Assembly: GCA_902582755.1 (NCBI GenBank)
Contig: CACHSZ010000001.1
Span: 49,774 to 113,773 of the forward strand
Length of the DNA: 64,000 nucleotides
From: an uncultured Alphaproteobacteria bacterium
Lineage (GTDB): Bacteria; Pseudomonadota; Alphaproteobacteria; HIMB59; GCA-002718135
Direction of reading: 5' to 3'
Shown here: positions 10,288-21,489 of the stretch, in pieces
Layout: every line of letters begins with the position of its first letter
Position numbering within the stretch: position 1 is the first letter of the stretch
The notes under the pieces: generated by a model
Database searches by the model: none
What the model was told of the DNA's origin: nothing
The model's input: only the letters and a program-made list of their open reading frames with translations
Position numbers and translations under genes: made by a program

Positions 10288-10861
10288 CTAAAAAATTAAT
10301 TAATTTTGTTACAGCTATAGACCTATGGCTAATTTCATTTTTTTCTTTTGTACTTAATTCAGCTAATGTTTTATTATAATGTTGAGGAATAAATATTGGA
10401 TCATAACCAAAACCAAACCTTCCTTTGATTTGACCTGAAATTTTTCCATTAATCTTTCCATTAAATATAATATTTTGATTGTTATTAATTGTTAAACTAA
10501 TTGAAGTTTTAAAGTAGGCATTTTTTTTGCCATTTTTTTTAATACTTTTAATAATACTATTAAAACACACTTCTTTTTTTTTAAAATCATTTAAAAATCT
10601 TTTCGAATAAACACCAGGTTTCCAATTTAGGCTTTCTATACATATACCTGAGTCATCTGCAAAACAAGGTATGCCAGTTTTATTATATCCATAGTCTGAC
10701 TTTATTTTAGCATTTTCCTCAAACGTTTGACCACTTTCCGCAGGCTCATCACTTATGCCTACATCGGTTAATGATAAAAGCTGCAAATTAAATTTGTCAA
10801 AAATTTTTTTAATTTCAATTATTTTATTTTTATTATTCGAAAAAAATAATAATCGCCCCAA
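10280..10861 (-). CDS. rdgB: XTP/dITP diphosphatase
   Basis: FFSNNKNKIIEI, TFEENAKIKSDYGYNKTGIPCFADDSGICIESL, GRFGFGYDPIFIP. Confidence 0.94.
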   Translation of the reverse strand: MGRLLFFSNNKNKIIEIKKIFDKFNLQLLSLTDVGISDEPAESGQTFEENAKIKSDYGYNKTGIPCFADDSGICIESLNWKPGVYSKRFLNDFKKKEVCFNSIIKSIKKNGKKNAYFKTSISLTINNNQNIIFNGKINGKISGQIKGRFGFGYDPIFIPQHYNKTLAELSTKEKNEISHRSIAVTKLINFLAN

Positions 10862-10862
10862 T

Positions 10863-11573
10863 TTATTTCAAAGCCTCTTTTTGTTTTAAGATTATTTCTT
10901 TAATTCCTATTTTTGCCAACTTAAACATTTCTTCAAATTGGCCTTCATTAAAAAAAAACTCTTCACCTGTTACTTGAATTTCAGATATTTCATCTGAGTC
11001 ACAAATTACAAAATTTGCATCTACTTGTGCCTCTGAATCTTCATTATAATCTAAGTCCAATACCGCTTTATTTTCTACTATCCCTGTTGATACTGCTCCA
11101 ATAAAATTTTTTATAATTGGTTTTTGCAGATTGTAATTATTTTTTAATTTCTCTATTGCTAAATATAAAGAAATAAAACCTCCGCTTATTGAGGCAGTCC
11201 TTGTTCCACCATCAGCCTGGATAACATCACAATCTATTTTTATTTGGCGCTCTCCAAGATTTGTAAGATCCACAATTGATCTTAAGCTACGCCCAATTAA
11301 TCTTTGTATTTCTTGCGTTCTACCCGACTGCTTTCCTTTTGCAGCCTCTCTGTCCATTCTTGTATTTGTTGATCTTGGTAGCATGCCATATTCCGCTGTA
11401 ACCCAACCCTTACCAGTGTTCTTTAACCAGTGAGGAACTTTTTCATCAATTGTTGCAAGACAAAGGACATGTGTATTTCCAAATTTTACTAAACATGAAC
11501 CATCAGCGTGAATATTTACGTTTTTCTCAAATGAAATTTCACGCATTTGATTGAAGGACCTATCTTTTCTCAT
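10863..11573 (-). CDS. rph: Ribonuclease PH
   Basis: [61 protein letters not shown]. Confidence 0.96.
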   Translation of the reverse strand: MRKDRSFNQMREISFEKNVNIHADGSCLVKFGNTHVLCLATIDEKVPHWLKNTGKGWVTAEYGMLPRSTNTRMDREAAKGKQSGRTQEIQRLIGRSLRSIVDLTNLGERQIKIDCDVIQADGGTRTASISGGFISLYLAIEKLKNNYNLQKPIIKNFIGAVSTGIVENKAVLDLDYNEDSEAQVDANFVICDSDEISEIQVTGEEFFFNEGQFEEMFKLAKIGIKEIILKQKEALK

Positions 11574-11620
11574 ATAAATTTAATAATAGTAGATAAATAT
11601 TATTTTTAAATAAAATTCTT

Positions 11621-12667
11621 ATGTCTGATAATGTATATGCACAAATTAATGATAGATCGAAATTAATTTTCAAAAAATTAGTTGAGTCATATCTGAAAAC
11701 TGGGTCTCCAGCAGGATCAGAAACAATTATGAAGATGGGAGGCTTAAATCTTTCCTCAGCATCAATTAGATCCATTTTATCAAATTTACAAAAAGAAGGG
11801 CTTCTTTATGCTCCGCATAGATCAGCTGGCAGAATGCCTACTGAAAAAGGTATGAGGTTTTTTGTAGACGGTCTTTTAGAATTTGGAAGAATTTCAAAAA
11901 TTGAAAAAGAAAATATTAAACAGCAATGTTTAACCAAAGGTAAATCTTATGAGGAGGCTCTTGATGTTGCATCTAAAGCTATCTCAGGACTATCAAGTTA
12001 TGCTGGAATAGTTATTGCACCAAAGTTTCAAAAAAACTTAAGGCATGTTGAGTTTATAAGATTAAACAGTAGTCAATTAATGCTTATTCTTGCTTATGAG
12101 AATGGAGAAGTAGAAAATCGAATCATTGAAGATAATGGAAAATATAATAGTTCATTACTTATCCAGGCTTCTAATTATCTTACATCAAAATTTACTAATA
12201 AAAATATTTCACAAATTAAAAAGTTAATTCAAATTGAAATAAAAAATACCCAAAACGAATTAGAATTAATTTCTTCAAAATTAATTCAACAAGGTATTAT
12301 TGAAACTCAGCCAAATAGCAAAAATCCCTATATTTTTTTACATGGCCAATCAAATTTACTCAAAGATGAAATAGTTTCAAAAGATTTAGATCAAATTCGG
12401 AATCTCTTTGATGACATTGAGAAAAAATCTAGTTTTGTAGATATATTAGAAACTGCAGGAAAGGCGAAAGGGGTTCAGATTTTTATTGGATCTAAAAATT
12501 TTTTATTTAAACACTCTGGTCTTTCTATGGTAATGGCCCCATATAAAAATAATGATCAAGAAATTATAGGAGCTATAGGTGTAGTTGGGCCAACAAGACT
12601 AAACTACTCCAAAATAGTTCCTCTTGTTGATTATACATCAAAAATTATTGGAAAGGTGATTGATTAA
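11621..12667 (+). CDS. hrcA: Heat-inducible transcription repressor HrcA
   Basis: GSETIMKMGGLNLSSASIRSILSNLQKEGLLYAPHRSAGRMPTEKGMRFFVDGLLEF; upstream of grpE. Confidence 0.95.
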   Translation: MSDNVYAQINDRSKLIFKKLVESYLKTGSPAGSETIMKMGGLNLSSASIRSILSNLQKEGLLYAPHRSAGRMPTEKGMRFFVDGLLEFGRISKIEKENIKQQCLTKGKSYEEALDVASKAISGLSSYAGIVIAPKFQKNLRHVEFIRLNSSQLMLILAYENGEVENRIIEDNGKYNSSLLIQASNYLTSKFTNKNISQIKKLIQIEIKNTQNELELISSKLIQQGIIETQPNSKNPYIFLHGQSNLLKDEIVSKDLDQIRNLFDDIEKKSSFVDILETAGKAKGVQIFIGSKNFLFKHSGLSMVMAPYKNNDQEIIGAIGVVGPTRLNYSKIVPLVDYTSKIIGKVID

Positions 12668-13338
12668 TGGTTGAAAAAAAAGAAGAAGATAACCAACAAG
12701 AAGAAATTAAAGAACCAAATTCTGAGAATATTGACAACGAAGAAGATAATAATGATAGTCAAGAAAACACAGATACAGAAGAGATAAGTGAAGATGAAAA
12801 TACAGAAGAAGATAGTCTAGAAAAGGAAATTGAAACACTTAAAGAAGAGAAAATTCGACTACTCGCTGAAATGGAAAATCTTAGAAAAAGATTTGAACGA
12901 GAAAAAGTTGAAACGATAAAGTTTGGTAGTGTAAATTTAGCAAGAGATATTCTATCGCCAGGAGATAATTTAGAAAGAGCGCTAGATGCTTTACCAGATG
13001 ATGAAAATCATCCAGAAAGTATAAAAAATCTTATCGATGGTTTAAAAATGGTGCTTAAAGAATACAAAAGTACTCTTGAAAAACATGGAGTCAAAAAAAT
13101 TGAAACTTTAAATCAAAAATTTGATCATAATTTTCATCAGGCAATGATGGAAGTTGAAAATAATGATGTGGAAGAAGGAACGGTAGTTCAGGAAGTCCAA
13201 TCTGGCTATACAATGCATGATCGATTACTAAGAGCAGCAATGGTTGGAGTATCCAAAAAACCAGTCGCTACAAAAGAAGAACCTGCAGAAGAAAAAGAAG
13301 AAGACAATTTTGAAAATGAGAGTAAAGAAAAGTCATAA
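12667..13338 (+). CDS. grpE: Nucleotide exchange factor GrpE
   Basis: Acidic N-terminus, LLAEMENLRKRFEREK, GTVVQEVQSGYTMHDRLLRAAMVGVS. Confidence 0.94.
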   Translation: MVEKKEEDNQQEEIKEPNSENIDNEEDNNDSQENTDTEEISEDENTEEDSLEKEIETLKEEKIRLLAEMENLRKRFEREKVETIKFGSVNLARDILSPGDNLERALDALPDDENHPESIKNLIDGLKMVLKEYKSTLEKHGVKKIETLNQKFDHNFHQAMMEVENNDVEEGTVVQEVQSGYTMHDRLLRAAMVGVSKKPVATKEEPAEEKEEDNFENESKEKS

Positions 13339-13383
13339 AAAGCCCTAAATTACTTGTTTTTTTTAATATAAATCATGAAGATC

Positions 13384-13411
13384 CTTGTATTTTAAAACTT
13401 TTTTCCCATAT
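13384..13411 (+). promoter_or_regulatory. Putative sigma32 (RpoH) heat-shock promoter for dnaK
   Basis: CTTGTA (13384-13389), 15-nt spacer, CCCATAT (13405-13411), upstream of the dnaK start. Confidence 0.65.
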
Positions 13412-13463
13412 CTAATGTAGCCAATGTTGATTGGTAAATAATTAAGTAAAGAGGATAAAAAAT

Positions 13464-15386
13464 ATGGCAAAAGTAATTGGTATTGATTTAGGTACTACAA
13501 ACTCCTGCGTTGCAGTAATGGACGGTAAGGAAGCAAAAGTAATTGAAAACTCAGAAGGTGGAAGAACAACACCGTCAATGGTAGCATTCAGTGACACAAA
13601 AGAAAAACTTGTTGGACAATCAGCTAAAAGACAAGCAGTAACTAATTCTGAAAATACTTTATTTGCCATAAAAAGATTAATCGGAAGAACATTTGAGGAT
13701 GAAGCCGTTAAGTCTGACAGCGGACTAGTACCTTATAAAATAGTAAAAGGTGATAACGGTGATGCTTGGGTAGAAGCACGTGGAGATAAATATAGTCCAA
13801 GTCAAATTAGTGCATTTATTTTACAAAAAATGAAAGAGACAGCAGAGTCTTATTTAGGAGATACTGTTACACAAGCAGTTATAACAGTTCCCGCATATTT
13901 TAATGATGCTCAAAGACAAGCAACAAAAGATGCTGGAAAAATAGCTGGACTAGAAGTTTTAAGAATTATTAACGAGCCTACTGCTGCAGCGTTAGCATAT
14001 GGTTTAGATAAAAAGAAAACAGGTACAGTTGCTGTTTACGATCTTGGTGGAGGTACATTTGATATTTCTATCTTAGAAATTGGTGATGGTGTTTTTGAGG
14101 TTAAGTCAACAAACGGTGATACTCATCTTGGCGGTGAAGATTTTGATCTTAAAATTATTGATTACCTTGCTGACGAATTCAAAAAAGATAATGGTATTGA
14201 TTTACGCTCAGATAAACTTGCTCTTCAACGTTTGAAAGAGGCTGCTGAGAAAGCAAAAATTGAATTATCAAGTTCAACTGAAACAGAAGTTAACTTGCCA
14301 TTCATTACTGCTGATCAATCTGGCCCTAAACATTTAACGATTAAGTTATCGAGAGCAAAACTTGAAGCTATCGTAGGCGAACTTTTAAACCAAAGTTTAA
14401 AACCTTGCGAAATGGCACTCAAAGATGCTGGTTTACAAGCTGCTGAAATCGATGATGTTATTTTAGTTGGTGGTATGACAAGAATGCCTAAAGTAACAGA
14501 GATAGTAAAAAACTTCTTTGGTAAAGAGCCTAATAAAGGTGTTAACCCCGATGAGGTTGTTGCATCTGGTGCTGCTATTCAAGCAGGTGTATTACAAGGT
14601 GATGTCAAAGATGTATTATTACTTGATGTTACACCTTTATCACTTGGTATTGAAACACTTGGCGGTGTATTCACAAAACTAATTGATAAAAACACAACTA
14701 TCCCAACAAAGAAGAGCCAGGTATTTTCTACAGCTGAAGATAATCAGAGTGCAGTAACAATTAGAGTATTTCAAGGTGAAAGAGAAATGGCTGCTGATAA
14801 CAAATTACTGGGTCAGTTTGATTTAGTAGGTATTCCACCTGCTGCAAGAGGAATGCCTCAAATTGAAGTAACTTTTGATATTGATGCAAATGGTATTGTA
14901 AACGTTTCGGCTAAAGACAAATCAACTGGTAAAGAACAACAAATCAAGATCCAGGCTTCTGGTGGATTATCAGATGAAGAGATTGAAAAAATGGTAAAAG
15001 AAGCAGAAGAAAATGCCGAAGCTGACAAAAAGAAAAGAGAAGCTGTTGATACGAGAAACCATGCTGATAGTTTAATTAATGAAACTGAAAAGAACTTAAA
15101 AGAGCACGGAGATAAAATTCCTGAAGCTGATAGAAATAAAATCACAGAAGATATTGAAGAGCTTAAGAAAGTTAAAGACGGTGAGGATTTAGAAGCTATA
15201 AAATCTAAAACTGAAGCACTTGTTCAATCATCTCTTAAAATGGGTGAAGCAATTTATAAACAAAACCCACAAGGTACTGGACCTCAACCTGATCCATCTG
15301 GTGCTGAACCATCAGCTGATAATACAAAAGATGAAAAGGTTGTAGATGCAGAATTTGAAGAAGTAGACGAAGATAAAAAAGATTAA
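13464..15386 (+). CDS. dnaK: Molecular chaperone DnaK
   Basis: [40 protein letters not shown]; full-length Hsp70. Confidence 0.98.
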   Translation: MAKVIGIDLGTTNSCVAVMDGKEAKVIENSEGGRTTPSMVAFSDTKEKLVGQSAKRQAVTNSENTLFAIKRLIGRTFEDEAVKSDSGLVPYKIVKGDNGDAWVEARGDKYSPSQISAFILQKMKETAESYLGDTVTQAVITVPAYFNDAQRQATKDAGKIAGLEVLRIINEPTAAALAYGLDKKKTGTVAVYDLGGGTFDISILEIGDGVFEVKSTNGDTHLGGEDFDLKIIDYLADEFKKDNGIDLRSDKLALQRLKEAAEKAKIELSSSTETEVNLPFITADQSGPKHLTIKLSRAKLEAIVGELLNQSLKPCEMALKDAGLQAAEIDDVILVGGMTRMPKVTEIVKNFFGKEPNKGVNPDEVVASGAAIQAGVLQGDVKDVLLLDVTPLSLGIETLGGVFTKLIDKNTTIPTKKSQVFSTAEDNQSAVTIRVFQGEREMAADNKLLGQFDLVGIPPAARGMPQIEVTFDIDANGIVNVSAKDKSTGKEQQIKIQASGGLSDEEIEKMVKEAEENAEADKKKREAVDTRNHADSLINETEKNLKEHGDKIPEADRNKITEDIEELKKVKDGEDLEAIKSKTEALVQSSLKMGEAIYKQNPQGTGPQPDPSGAEPSADNTKDEKVVDAEFEEVDEDKKD

Positions 15387-15414
15387 CGCTCCATAATTTT
15401 TATAAGGAGGAGAT

Positions 15415-16548
15415 GTGGCTGATAAAGATTTCTATGAGATACTAGGTGTTCAACGAAATGCTAGTGAAGATGAAATAAAAAAAGCTTATAGAAAACAAGC
15501 CATGAAATACCATCCTGATCGCAACAAGGATGACAAAACAGCTGAAAGAAAATTCAAAGAAGCAGCTGCTGCTTACGAAGTTCTAAAAGATTCAGAAAAA
15601 AGATCAGCTTATGATCAATATGGACATGACGCTTTCAAACAAGGTGGAATGGGTGGAGCTCAAGGTTTTGGAGATTTTGCAGGTGGCTTTTCTGATATCT
15701 TTGAAGAGTTCTTTGGTGGGGGTTTTGGAGGACAATCATCAAGAAGACGAGGACCTCAAAGAGGAAGTGATCTTCGTTATAATATGTCCGTTTCACTATT
15801 CGAAGCTTTCACTGGAAAGAAACCACAAATAAGAATTCCTACATACGTTGGCTGTGATGCTTGTGCAGCAACTGGAAGTGCAGATAAATCTGGACCAAGT
15901 ACTTGTTCCACTTGTGGTGGTGCAGGAAAAGTTCGATCTCAACAAGGATTCTTTTCAATTGAAAGACCATGTCCTACATGTGGTGGAGAAGGTTCAAGTA
16001 TAAAAAATCCATGTCTTAAATGTTCAGGAACAGGGAATATAAAAAAGCAAAAAACAATTTCTGTTACTATTCCTGCTGGTGTTGATACAGGTACAAGAAT
16101 TCGAATAGCCGGTGAAGGTGAACCTGGTGAAAGAGGTGCTGGAAATGGGGATCTATATATTTTTGTTGAAGTTCAAAAGGACAAACTCTTTGAAAGAGAA
16201 GAAGAAAATTTATTTTGTGAAATACCAATTTCAATCACTACTGCTATTTTAGGTGGTGAAATAGAGGTTCCAACCATTGAAGGAAAAAAAGCTAGACTTA
16301 ATATTCCAGCAGGAACTCAATCTGAGACACAATTTAGACTTCGCGGCAAAGGAATGAGTATACTTCGACAAAGTAGAAGGGGTGATATGTATGTGCAAGC
16401 AAACGTTGAAATACCAGTCAACCTAAATAGCAAACAAAAAGATATTTTGAGAGAGTTTGAAAATGAAGGTGGGACATCAAAAAAACATAGCCCAAAATCG
16501 CAAGGTTTTTTCTCAAAATTAAAAGAAGTCTGGGAAGATTTAACTTAA
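15415..16548 (+). CDS. dnaJ: Molecular chaperone DnaJ
   Basis: J domain with HPD, G/F region, four CxxCxGxG-type zinc motifs; GTG start with AAGGAGG-type RBS. Confidence 0.97.
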   Translation: MADKDFYEILGVQRNASEDEIKKAYRKQAMKYHPDRNKDDKTAERKFKEAAAAYEVLKDSEKRSAYDQYGHDAFKQGGMGGAQGFGDFAGGFSDIFEEFFGGGFGGQSSRRRGPQRGSDLRYNMSVSLFEAFTGKKPQIRIPTYVGCDACAATGSADKSGPSTCSTCGGAGKVRSQQGFFSIERPCPTCGGEGSSIKNPCLKCSGTGNIKKQKTISVTIPAGVDTGTRIRIAGEGEPGERGAGNGDLYIFVEVQKDKLFEREEENLFCEIPISITTAILGGEIEVPTIEGKKARLNIPAGTQSETQFRLRGKGMSILRQSRRGDMYVQANVEIPVNLNSKQKDILREFENEGGTSKKHSPKSQGFFSKLKEVWEDLT

Positions 16549-16589
16549 TTTCTTTTCAACTTACAATCACCAAAGTATAAGAAGTTTTT

Positions 16590-17393
16590 ATGGCAAAAAT
16601 TAAAATAGCAGTTGCAGGTTGTCTTGGCCGAATGGGTCAGGAAATATCGAAACAAATTTTACAAAATAAAAATTTAGAATTTGTCGGTGGTTTTGAACAC
16701 AAAAAACATAAAGATATAAACAAACCTTTAAACAAAGTTTCAAGTATACACTCTACAAAATTAGTTACAGCTAATGCAGCTCAGTTAATCAAAGAAGCAA
16801 ATGTCATCATTGATTTTACAACACCTGAGTCTACTTTAGATAATCTTAAGATCGCCTCCGCAAATAAAACAGCAGTTGTTATTGGCACAACCGGAATGAC
16901 GGATGTACAAAAAAAGAAAGTAAAAAGTTATTCTAAAAAAATACCTATACTCATGTCTTCTAATATGAGTTTGGGCGTTAACTTATTATTTAACTTAGTA
17001 AAACAAACAGCATCAGCTTTAAAAGATACTGATTATGATATTGAAATTGCTGAGACTCATCATAAACATAAAAAAGATGCACCTTCTGGAACTGCATTAT
17101 CTCTGGGTGAATACGCAGCTGAGGGAAGAAAAACTAAATTAAATAAATCAAAAGTTTTAGATCGTACAAAAAAACTATCATCTAGAAAAAAAGGTGACAT
17201 CGGCTTTTCTGTTACAAGAGGTGGTGAAATTGCAGGTGAACATACAGTAAGTTTTATTGGTACCAATGATAGAGTTGATCTAGTTCATAAAGCTAATAAT
17301 CGATCAATTTTTGTAGATGGAGCCATCGAAGCTGCAATCTTTATTTCTAAAAAGAAAAAAGGTCTTTTCAATATGAATGATTTGTTATTTTAA
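16590..17393 (+). CDS. dapB: 4-hydroxy-tetrahydrodipicolinate reductase
   Basis: AVAGCLGRMGQ, IGTTGMTD, EIAETHHKHKKDAPSGTALSLGE. Confidence 0.95.
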   Translation: MAKIKIAVAGCLGRMGQEISKQILQNKNLEFVGGFEHKKHKDINKPLNKVSSIHSTKLVTANAAQLIKEANVIIDFTTPESTLDNLKIASANKTAVVIGTTGMTDVQKKKVKSYSKKIPILMSSNMSLGVNLLFNLVKQTASALKDTDYDIEIAETHHKHKKDAPSGTALSLGEYAAEGRKTKLNKSKVLDRTKKLSSRKKGDIGFSVTRGGEIAGEHTVSFIGTNDRVDLVHKANNRSIFVDGAIEAAIFISKKKKGLFNMNDLLF

Positions 17394-17836
17394 TAATAAC
17401 TTAATTGTCTTTTAATTCTTAAGTACAAACTTTCCTTTAAATCAGCATGCAAGAAAGTTGCAACTTCAGTTTCTTTATCTGATTCTCTTATTGATAACTT
17501 GGAAGTGTTTTTAAATTTTGTAAAAAAAACTTTGGACCAATAAGTGCTGAATTTAGATGAATGTAAAAGTTTATCACCTTTATATTTCTTTATAGATATC
17601 TCTTTTTGATCAATATTAATTTCATCCTTAATATTTTTCTCTTTGAAATATAAACGGATTAAATAAAAAATAACTAAGTATTCAAGTCCAAGAAATATAG
17701 ATACAGGCCAAGCACCTTGTATAATTAGAAAAATAGAGAACAATGAAATCCAACTAATAAATATAATTCCTAAAATTAAGAAGACTGATTTAGAACAGCT
17801 TTGATAAGGTCTTATATTTTCATTTAGTGAATTCAT
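17390..17836 (-). CDS. DUF2244 family membrane protein
   Basis: RPYQSCSKS...GAWPVSIFLGLEYLVIFYLIRLYFKEKN pattern of the DUF2244 family. Confidence 0.7.
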   Translation of the reverse strand: MNSLNENIRPYQSCSKSVFLILGIIFISWISLFSIFLIIQGAWPVSIFLGLEYLVIFYLIRLYFKEKNIKDEINIDQKEISIKKYKGDKLLHSSKFSTYWSKVFFTKFKNTSKLSIRESDKETEVATFLHADLKESLYLRIKRQLSYY

Positions 17837-18045
17837 AATTTGACATTAATATAAAATAACCTTTCTGATAAAGGGACATATGTGCACAGATATTAAATCG
17901 ATAATTTACAGTTTACTATCAATTTATAATTGCTTCCAAATCCTAAAAAATGGCTAAATTCCTTTGATCTCTTGCTAATTTAGTAAGGAACATATAGATG
18001 CATCCCCGAAAAAATATTAAGTAATAATCCTTATTTAATGGTGGC

Positions 18046-21000
18046 TTGATGAAAAAAATTAGTAAAATTTTAGCAGCAAACAGAAGTGAAATTGCTATTC
18101 GAATTTTTAGAGCTGCCGAAGAGTCTGGCATTAAAACAGCTGCTATTTATTCTAAAGAAGATCGTTTTGCTATTCACCGATTTAAAACAGATGAAAGCTA
18201 TTTAGTAGGTGAAGGCAAAGGTCCAATTCAAGCATATTTGGACATTGACTCGATTATTAAAATTGCTAAAGATGCAAAGGTTGATGCTATCCATCCAGGT
18301 TATGGATTTTTATCTGAGAGTCCTGAACTAGCTGAGCAGTGTGAAAAAAATGACATAACATTTATTGGTCCTAGTAAAGAAATACTAAAAAGATTTGGAA
18401 ATAAAACAGAAGCTAAAAAAGTTGCAGAAGAAGCAAAGGTAGGCACCGTTCCGTCTGTTCTTGTAACAAATGAAAATTTAAAAAGTGTTGAAAAAGAAGT
18501 TGAGAAAATTGGTTACCCAGTAATTGTCAAAGCTAGTTGGGGTGGTGGTGGTCGAGGAATGCGCGTTGTTAGATCAAGCAGCGAGTTAATAGATCAAATT
18601 ACAACTGCTCAAAGTGAGTCACTTAAAGCTTTTGGAAAAGATGAAGTATTTATAGAAAAATTTTTAGAAGATGCGGCTCATATAGAAGTACAAATTCTAG
18701 GTGATACTCATGGAAATATTATACATCTTTTTGAAAGAGATTGTTCTCTTCAAAGAAGGCATCAAAAGATTATAGAAAGAGCGCCTGCACATTTTCTTGA
18801 AAATAAAACTCGAGAAGAAATTTGTAACGCTGCAATTAAAATTGCAAAACAAGTTAAATACTTTGGCGCAGGCACTGTGGAATTTTTGTTTGATAAAAAG
18901 TCTGGTGAATTTTATTTCATTGAGGTTAACCCAAGAATTCAAGTTGAGCATACCGTAACTGAAGAAGTAACAGGTATTGATATTGTAAAAGCCCAAATTA
19001 AAATTGCAGAAGGTGAAAAAATTGGTAGTCACCCAGCACTTCCTAAACAAGAAGATATTCATCTAAACGGATTTGCTATTCAATGTAGAGTTACTACCGA
19101 AGATCCGCTTAATAATTTTATGCCCGATTATGGAAAGATAATGACTTACCGTTCGGCAGCTGGTTTTGGAGTGAGGCTAGATGCAGCAAATGCATCTGCT
19201 GGTTCTATCATTACACCGTATTATGATTCTTTACTTGTAAAAGTAACAACTTGGGCAAAGCATCAAGAAGACTGCATTAAAAGAATGGATAGGGCTTTGC
19301 GAGAATTTAGAATTAGAGGTGTTAAAACAAATTTAGTATTTCTTGAGTCTCTTATAAATAACAAAGATTTCCTTGAAGGAAATTACAATACAAATTTTGT
19401 TGATACTAAAAAAGAGCTCTATGCTTACAATCCTCAAAAAGATAGAGCATCTAAAATTGTATCTTATCTTGGAAATATAATTGTGAATGGACACAATGAT
19501 ATATCTGGAAGATTCAGTAGTAATAAGACTGTAGAAGTTCAAATTCCTATTTCAAATATTAAAAGTGAAAAAAATAATTTTGTAGAGGATCTACAAACTT
19601 TAGGTCCAGAAAAATTTGCAAAAAAAATAAAAGAAACACCCTACACGTTAATTACTGACACTACGATGCGTGATGCTCATCAATCACTTCTTGCTACAAG
19701 AATGAGAACTGATGATCTTGTTAATATTGCTGAATATTATAGTGAAAATCTAAGCAACTTATTCTCATTAGAATGTTGGGGAGGCGCAACGTTTGATACA
19801 TCGATGCGTTTTTTAAAAGAGGATCCTTGGGATAGATTAGCAAGATTAAACAAAAGGGCGCCTAACCTTCTTAAACAAATGCTCTTTAGAGGATCTAATG
19901 CTGTTGGATATAAAAATTATCCAGATAATGTTGTTAGACATTTCATTCAACAATCAGCCCAAGCTGGAATTGATGTATTCCGAGTTTTTGACTCATTAAA
20001 CCTAATTAATAATATGCGTGTTGCAATTGATGAAGTACGCAATCAAAATAAAATTTGTGAAGGAACTATCTGTTATACAAATGATGTAACTGATACAAAT
20101 GAGAAAAAATATACATTAAAATATTACATTGATCTTGTTAGAGATTTAGAAAAAGCAGGTGCACATATCATCGCTATTAAAGATATGGCAGGATTAGCAA
20201 AACCTAATGCTATAAAAAAATTAGTTAACGAAATAAAACAAACAACTGATCTCCCAATTCATTTTCATACTCACGATACATCTGGTACTTCATCAGCTTC
20301 AGTTCTAGCTGCTATAGAAGAAAAGGTAGATATCGTGGATCTTGCAATTGACTCGATGAGTGGATTAACATCACAACCTGCACTTGGATCAATCGTATCT
20401 ATAATGAAACAAAATCATCAAGACCCAAAACTTGATGAAGAGGCTATAAGAACACTATCTTTATATTGGGAACAAGTTCGTCAAAATTATCATGCATTTG
20501 AAACCGATTTCAAAGGTGGTAGCTCTGATGTGTATCTTCACCAAATGCCTGGTGGTCAGTTTACAAATTTAAAAGAACAAGCGAGATCATTGGGAATTAC
20601 AACTGATAAGTGGGGAATGGTTGCTAATAAATATGCAGAGGTAAACCAACTTTTTGGTGATATTGTTAAAGTTACACCTTCTTCTAAAATTGTAGGTGAT
20701 ATGGCGCTCTATATGATCGCTAATGATTTATCCAAAGAAGATGTTTTAGACCCAAAAAAAGAAATTTCTTTTCCTGCTTCAGTCATTGAATTTTTTAAAG
20801 GGGAGATTGGTATACCTCAAGGAGGCTTTCCAAAAGAACTACAAAAGAAAGTTCTTGGCGATACTAAACCTTTAACAAAAAGACCTGGGGAAATTTTAGA
20901 ACCAGTTGATTTAGATAAAGAAGCCAAAAATTTAGAAGATGAAATAGGAATGAAAATTAATCAAACACATCTAGCGTCTTACTTAATGTATCCAAAAGTT

Positions 21001-21489
21001 TTTAAAGATTATGTCGATCACTTTAAGGAGTTTAGTGATACATCAATTCTTTCAACAGAATTATTTTTTTATGGTCCTCAACAAGATAAAGAATACACGA
21101 TAGAAATTGATAAAGGAAAAAACCTTATCTTAAGATATTTAGCGAAAAGTGAAGTTAATAGTAATGGAAAGTGCTCCGTGTTTTTTGAAATTAACGGACA
21201 ACCAAGAACAATAGATATAGAAAATAAAGAATTTTCAAAAAATATTACTCAAAGAGCTAAAGCAGATGATAATAATTTGGATCATGTTGGATCTCCTTTG
21301 CCAGGCCAAGTTGCTAAAATATTTGTTCAATCAGGTAGTAAGGTGATTAAAGGTGATAAGTTACTAGTGATCGAGGCTATGAAAATGGAAACTACAATAA
21401 ACGCTGATAAAAGTGGAACAATAAAATCAATTAATGTTGCATCAGGTGATAATGTGGAAACCAAAGATTTGCTTGTTGAAATTAGCTAG
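18046..21489 (+). CDS. pyc: Pyruvate carboxylase, single-chain
   Basis: Biotin carboxylase domain (GGGGRGMR, EVNPRIQVEHTVTE), carboxyltransferase domain (TTMRDAHQSLLATRMRT), biotin site IEAMKMETTI. Confidence 0.97.
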   Translation: MMKKISKILAANRSEIAIRIFRAAEESGIKTAAIYSKEDRFAIHRFKTDESYLVGEGKGPIQAYLDIDSIIKIAKDAKVDAIHPGYGFLSESPELAEQCEKNDITFIGPSKEILKRFGNKTEAKKVAEEAKVGTVPSVLVTNENLKSVEKEVEKIGYPVIVKASWGGGGRGMRVVRSSSELIDQITTAQSESLKAFGKDEVFIEKFLEDAAHIEVQILGDTHGNIIHLFERDCSLQRRHQKIIERAPAHFLENKTREEICNAAIKIAKQVKYFGAGTVEFLFDKKSGEFYFIEVNPRIQVEHTVTEEVTGIDIVKAQIKIAEGEKIGSHPALPKQEDIHLNGFAIQCRVTTEDPLNNFMPDYGKIMTYRSAAGFGVRLDAANASAGSIITPYYDSLLVKVTTWAKHQEDCIKRMDRALREFRIRGVKTNLVFLESLINNKDFLEGNYNTNFVDTKKELYAYNPQKDRASKIVSYLGNIIVNGHNDISGRFSSNKTVEVQIPISNIKSEKNNFVEDLQTLGPEKFAKKIKETPYTLITDTTMRDAHQSLLATRMRTDDLVNIAEYYSENLSNLFSLECWGGATFDTSMRFLKEDPWDRLARLNKRAPNLLKQMLFRGSNAVGYKNYPDNVVRHFIQQSAQAGIDVFRVFDSLNLINNMRVAIDEVRNQNKICEGTICYTNDVTDTNEKKYTLKYYIDLVRDLEKAGAHIIAIKDMAGLAKPNAIKKLVNEIKQTTDLPIHFHTHDTSGTSSASVLAAIEEKVDIVDLAIDSMSGLTSQPALGSIVSIMKQNHQDPKLDEEAIRTLSLYWEQVRQNYHAFETDFKGGSSDVYLHQMPGGQFTNLKEQARSLGITTDKWGMVANKYAEVNQLFGDIVKVTPSSKIVGDMALYMIANDLSKEDVLDPKKEISFPASVIEFFKGEIGIPQGGFPKELQKKVLGDTKPLTKRPGEILEPVDLDKEAKNLEDEIGMKINQTHLASYLMYPKVFKDYVDHFKEFSDTSILSTELFFYGPQQDKEYTIEIDKGKNLILRYLAKSEVNSNGKCSVFFEINGQPRTIDIENKEFSKNITQRAKADDNNLDHVGSPLPGQVAKIFVQSGSKVIKGDKLLVIEAMKMETTINADKSGTIKSINVASGDNVETKDLLVEIS

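Noticed and set aside
17837-18045. 209-bp spacer upstream of pyruvate carboxylase considered as a riboswitch or small RNA
   Set aside because: Contains CTAAATT/AATTTAG and TTCCTT/AAGGAA pairs, but they are short, mutually exclusive and match no riboswitch class I recognise; not enough support.
18697-19062. 121-aa antisense ORF within pyruvate carboxylase, and similar antisense ORFs (4322-4573, 14858-15145, 28994-29277, 38715-39125, 53353-53589 and others)
   Set aside because: Each lies entirely opposite a strongly conserved gene and has no recognisable motif; a by-product of AT-rich codon usage.
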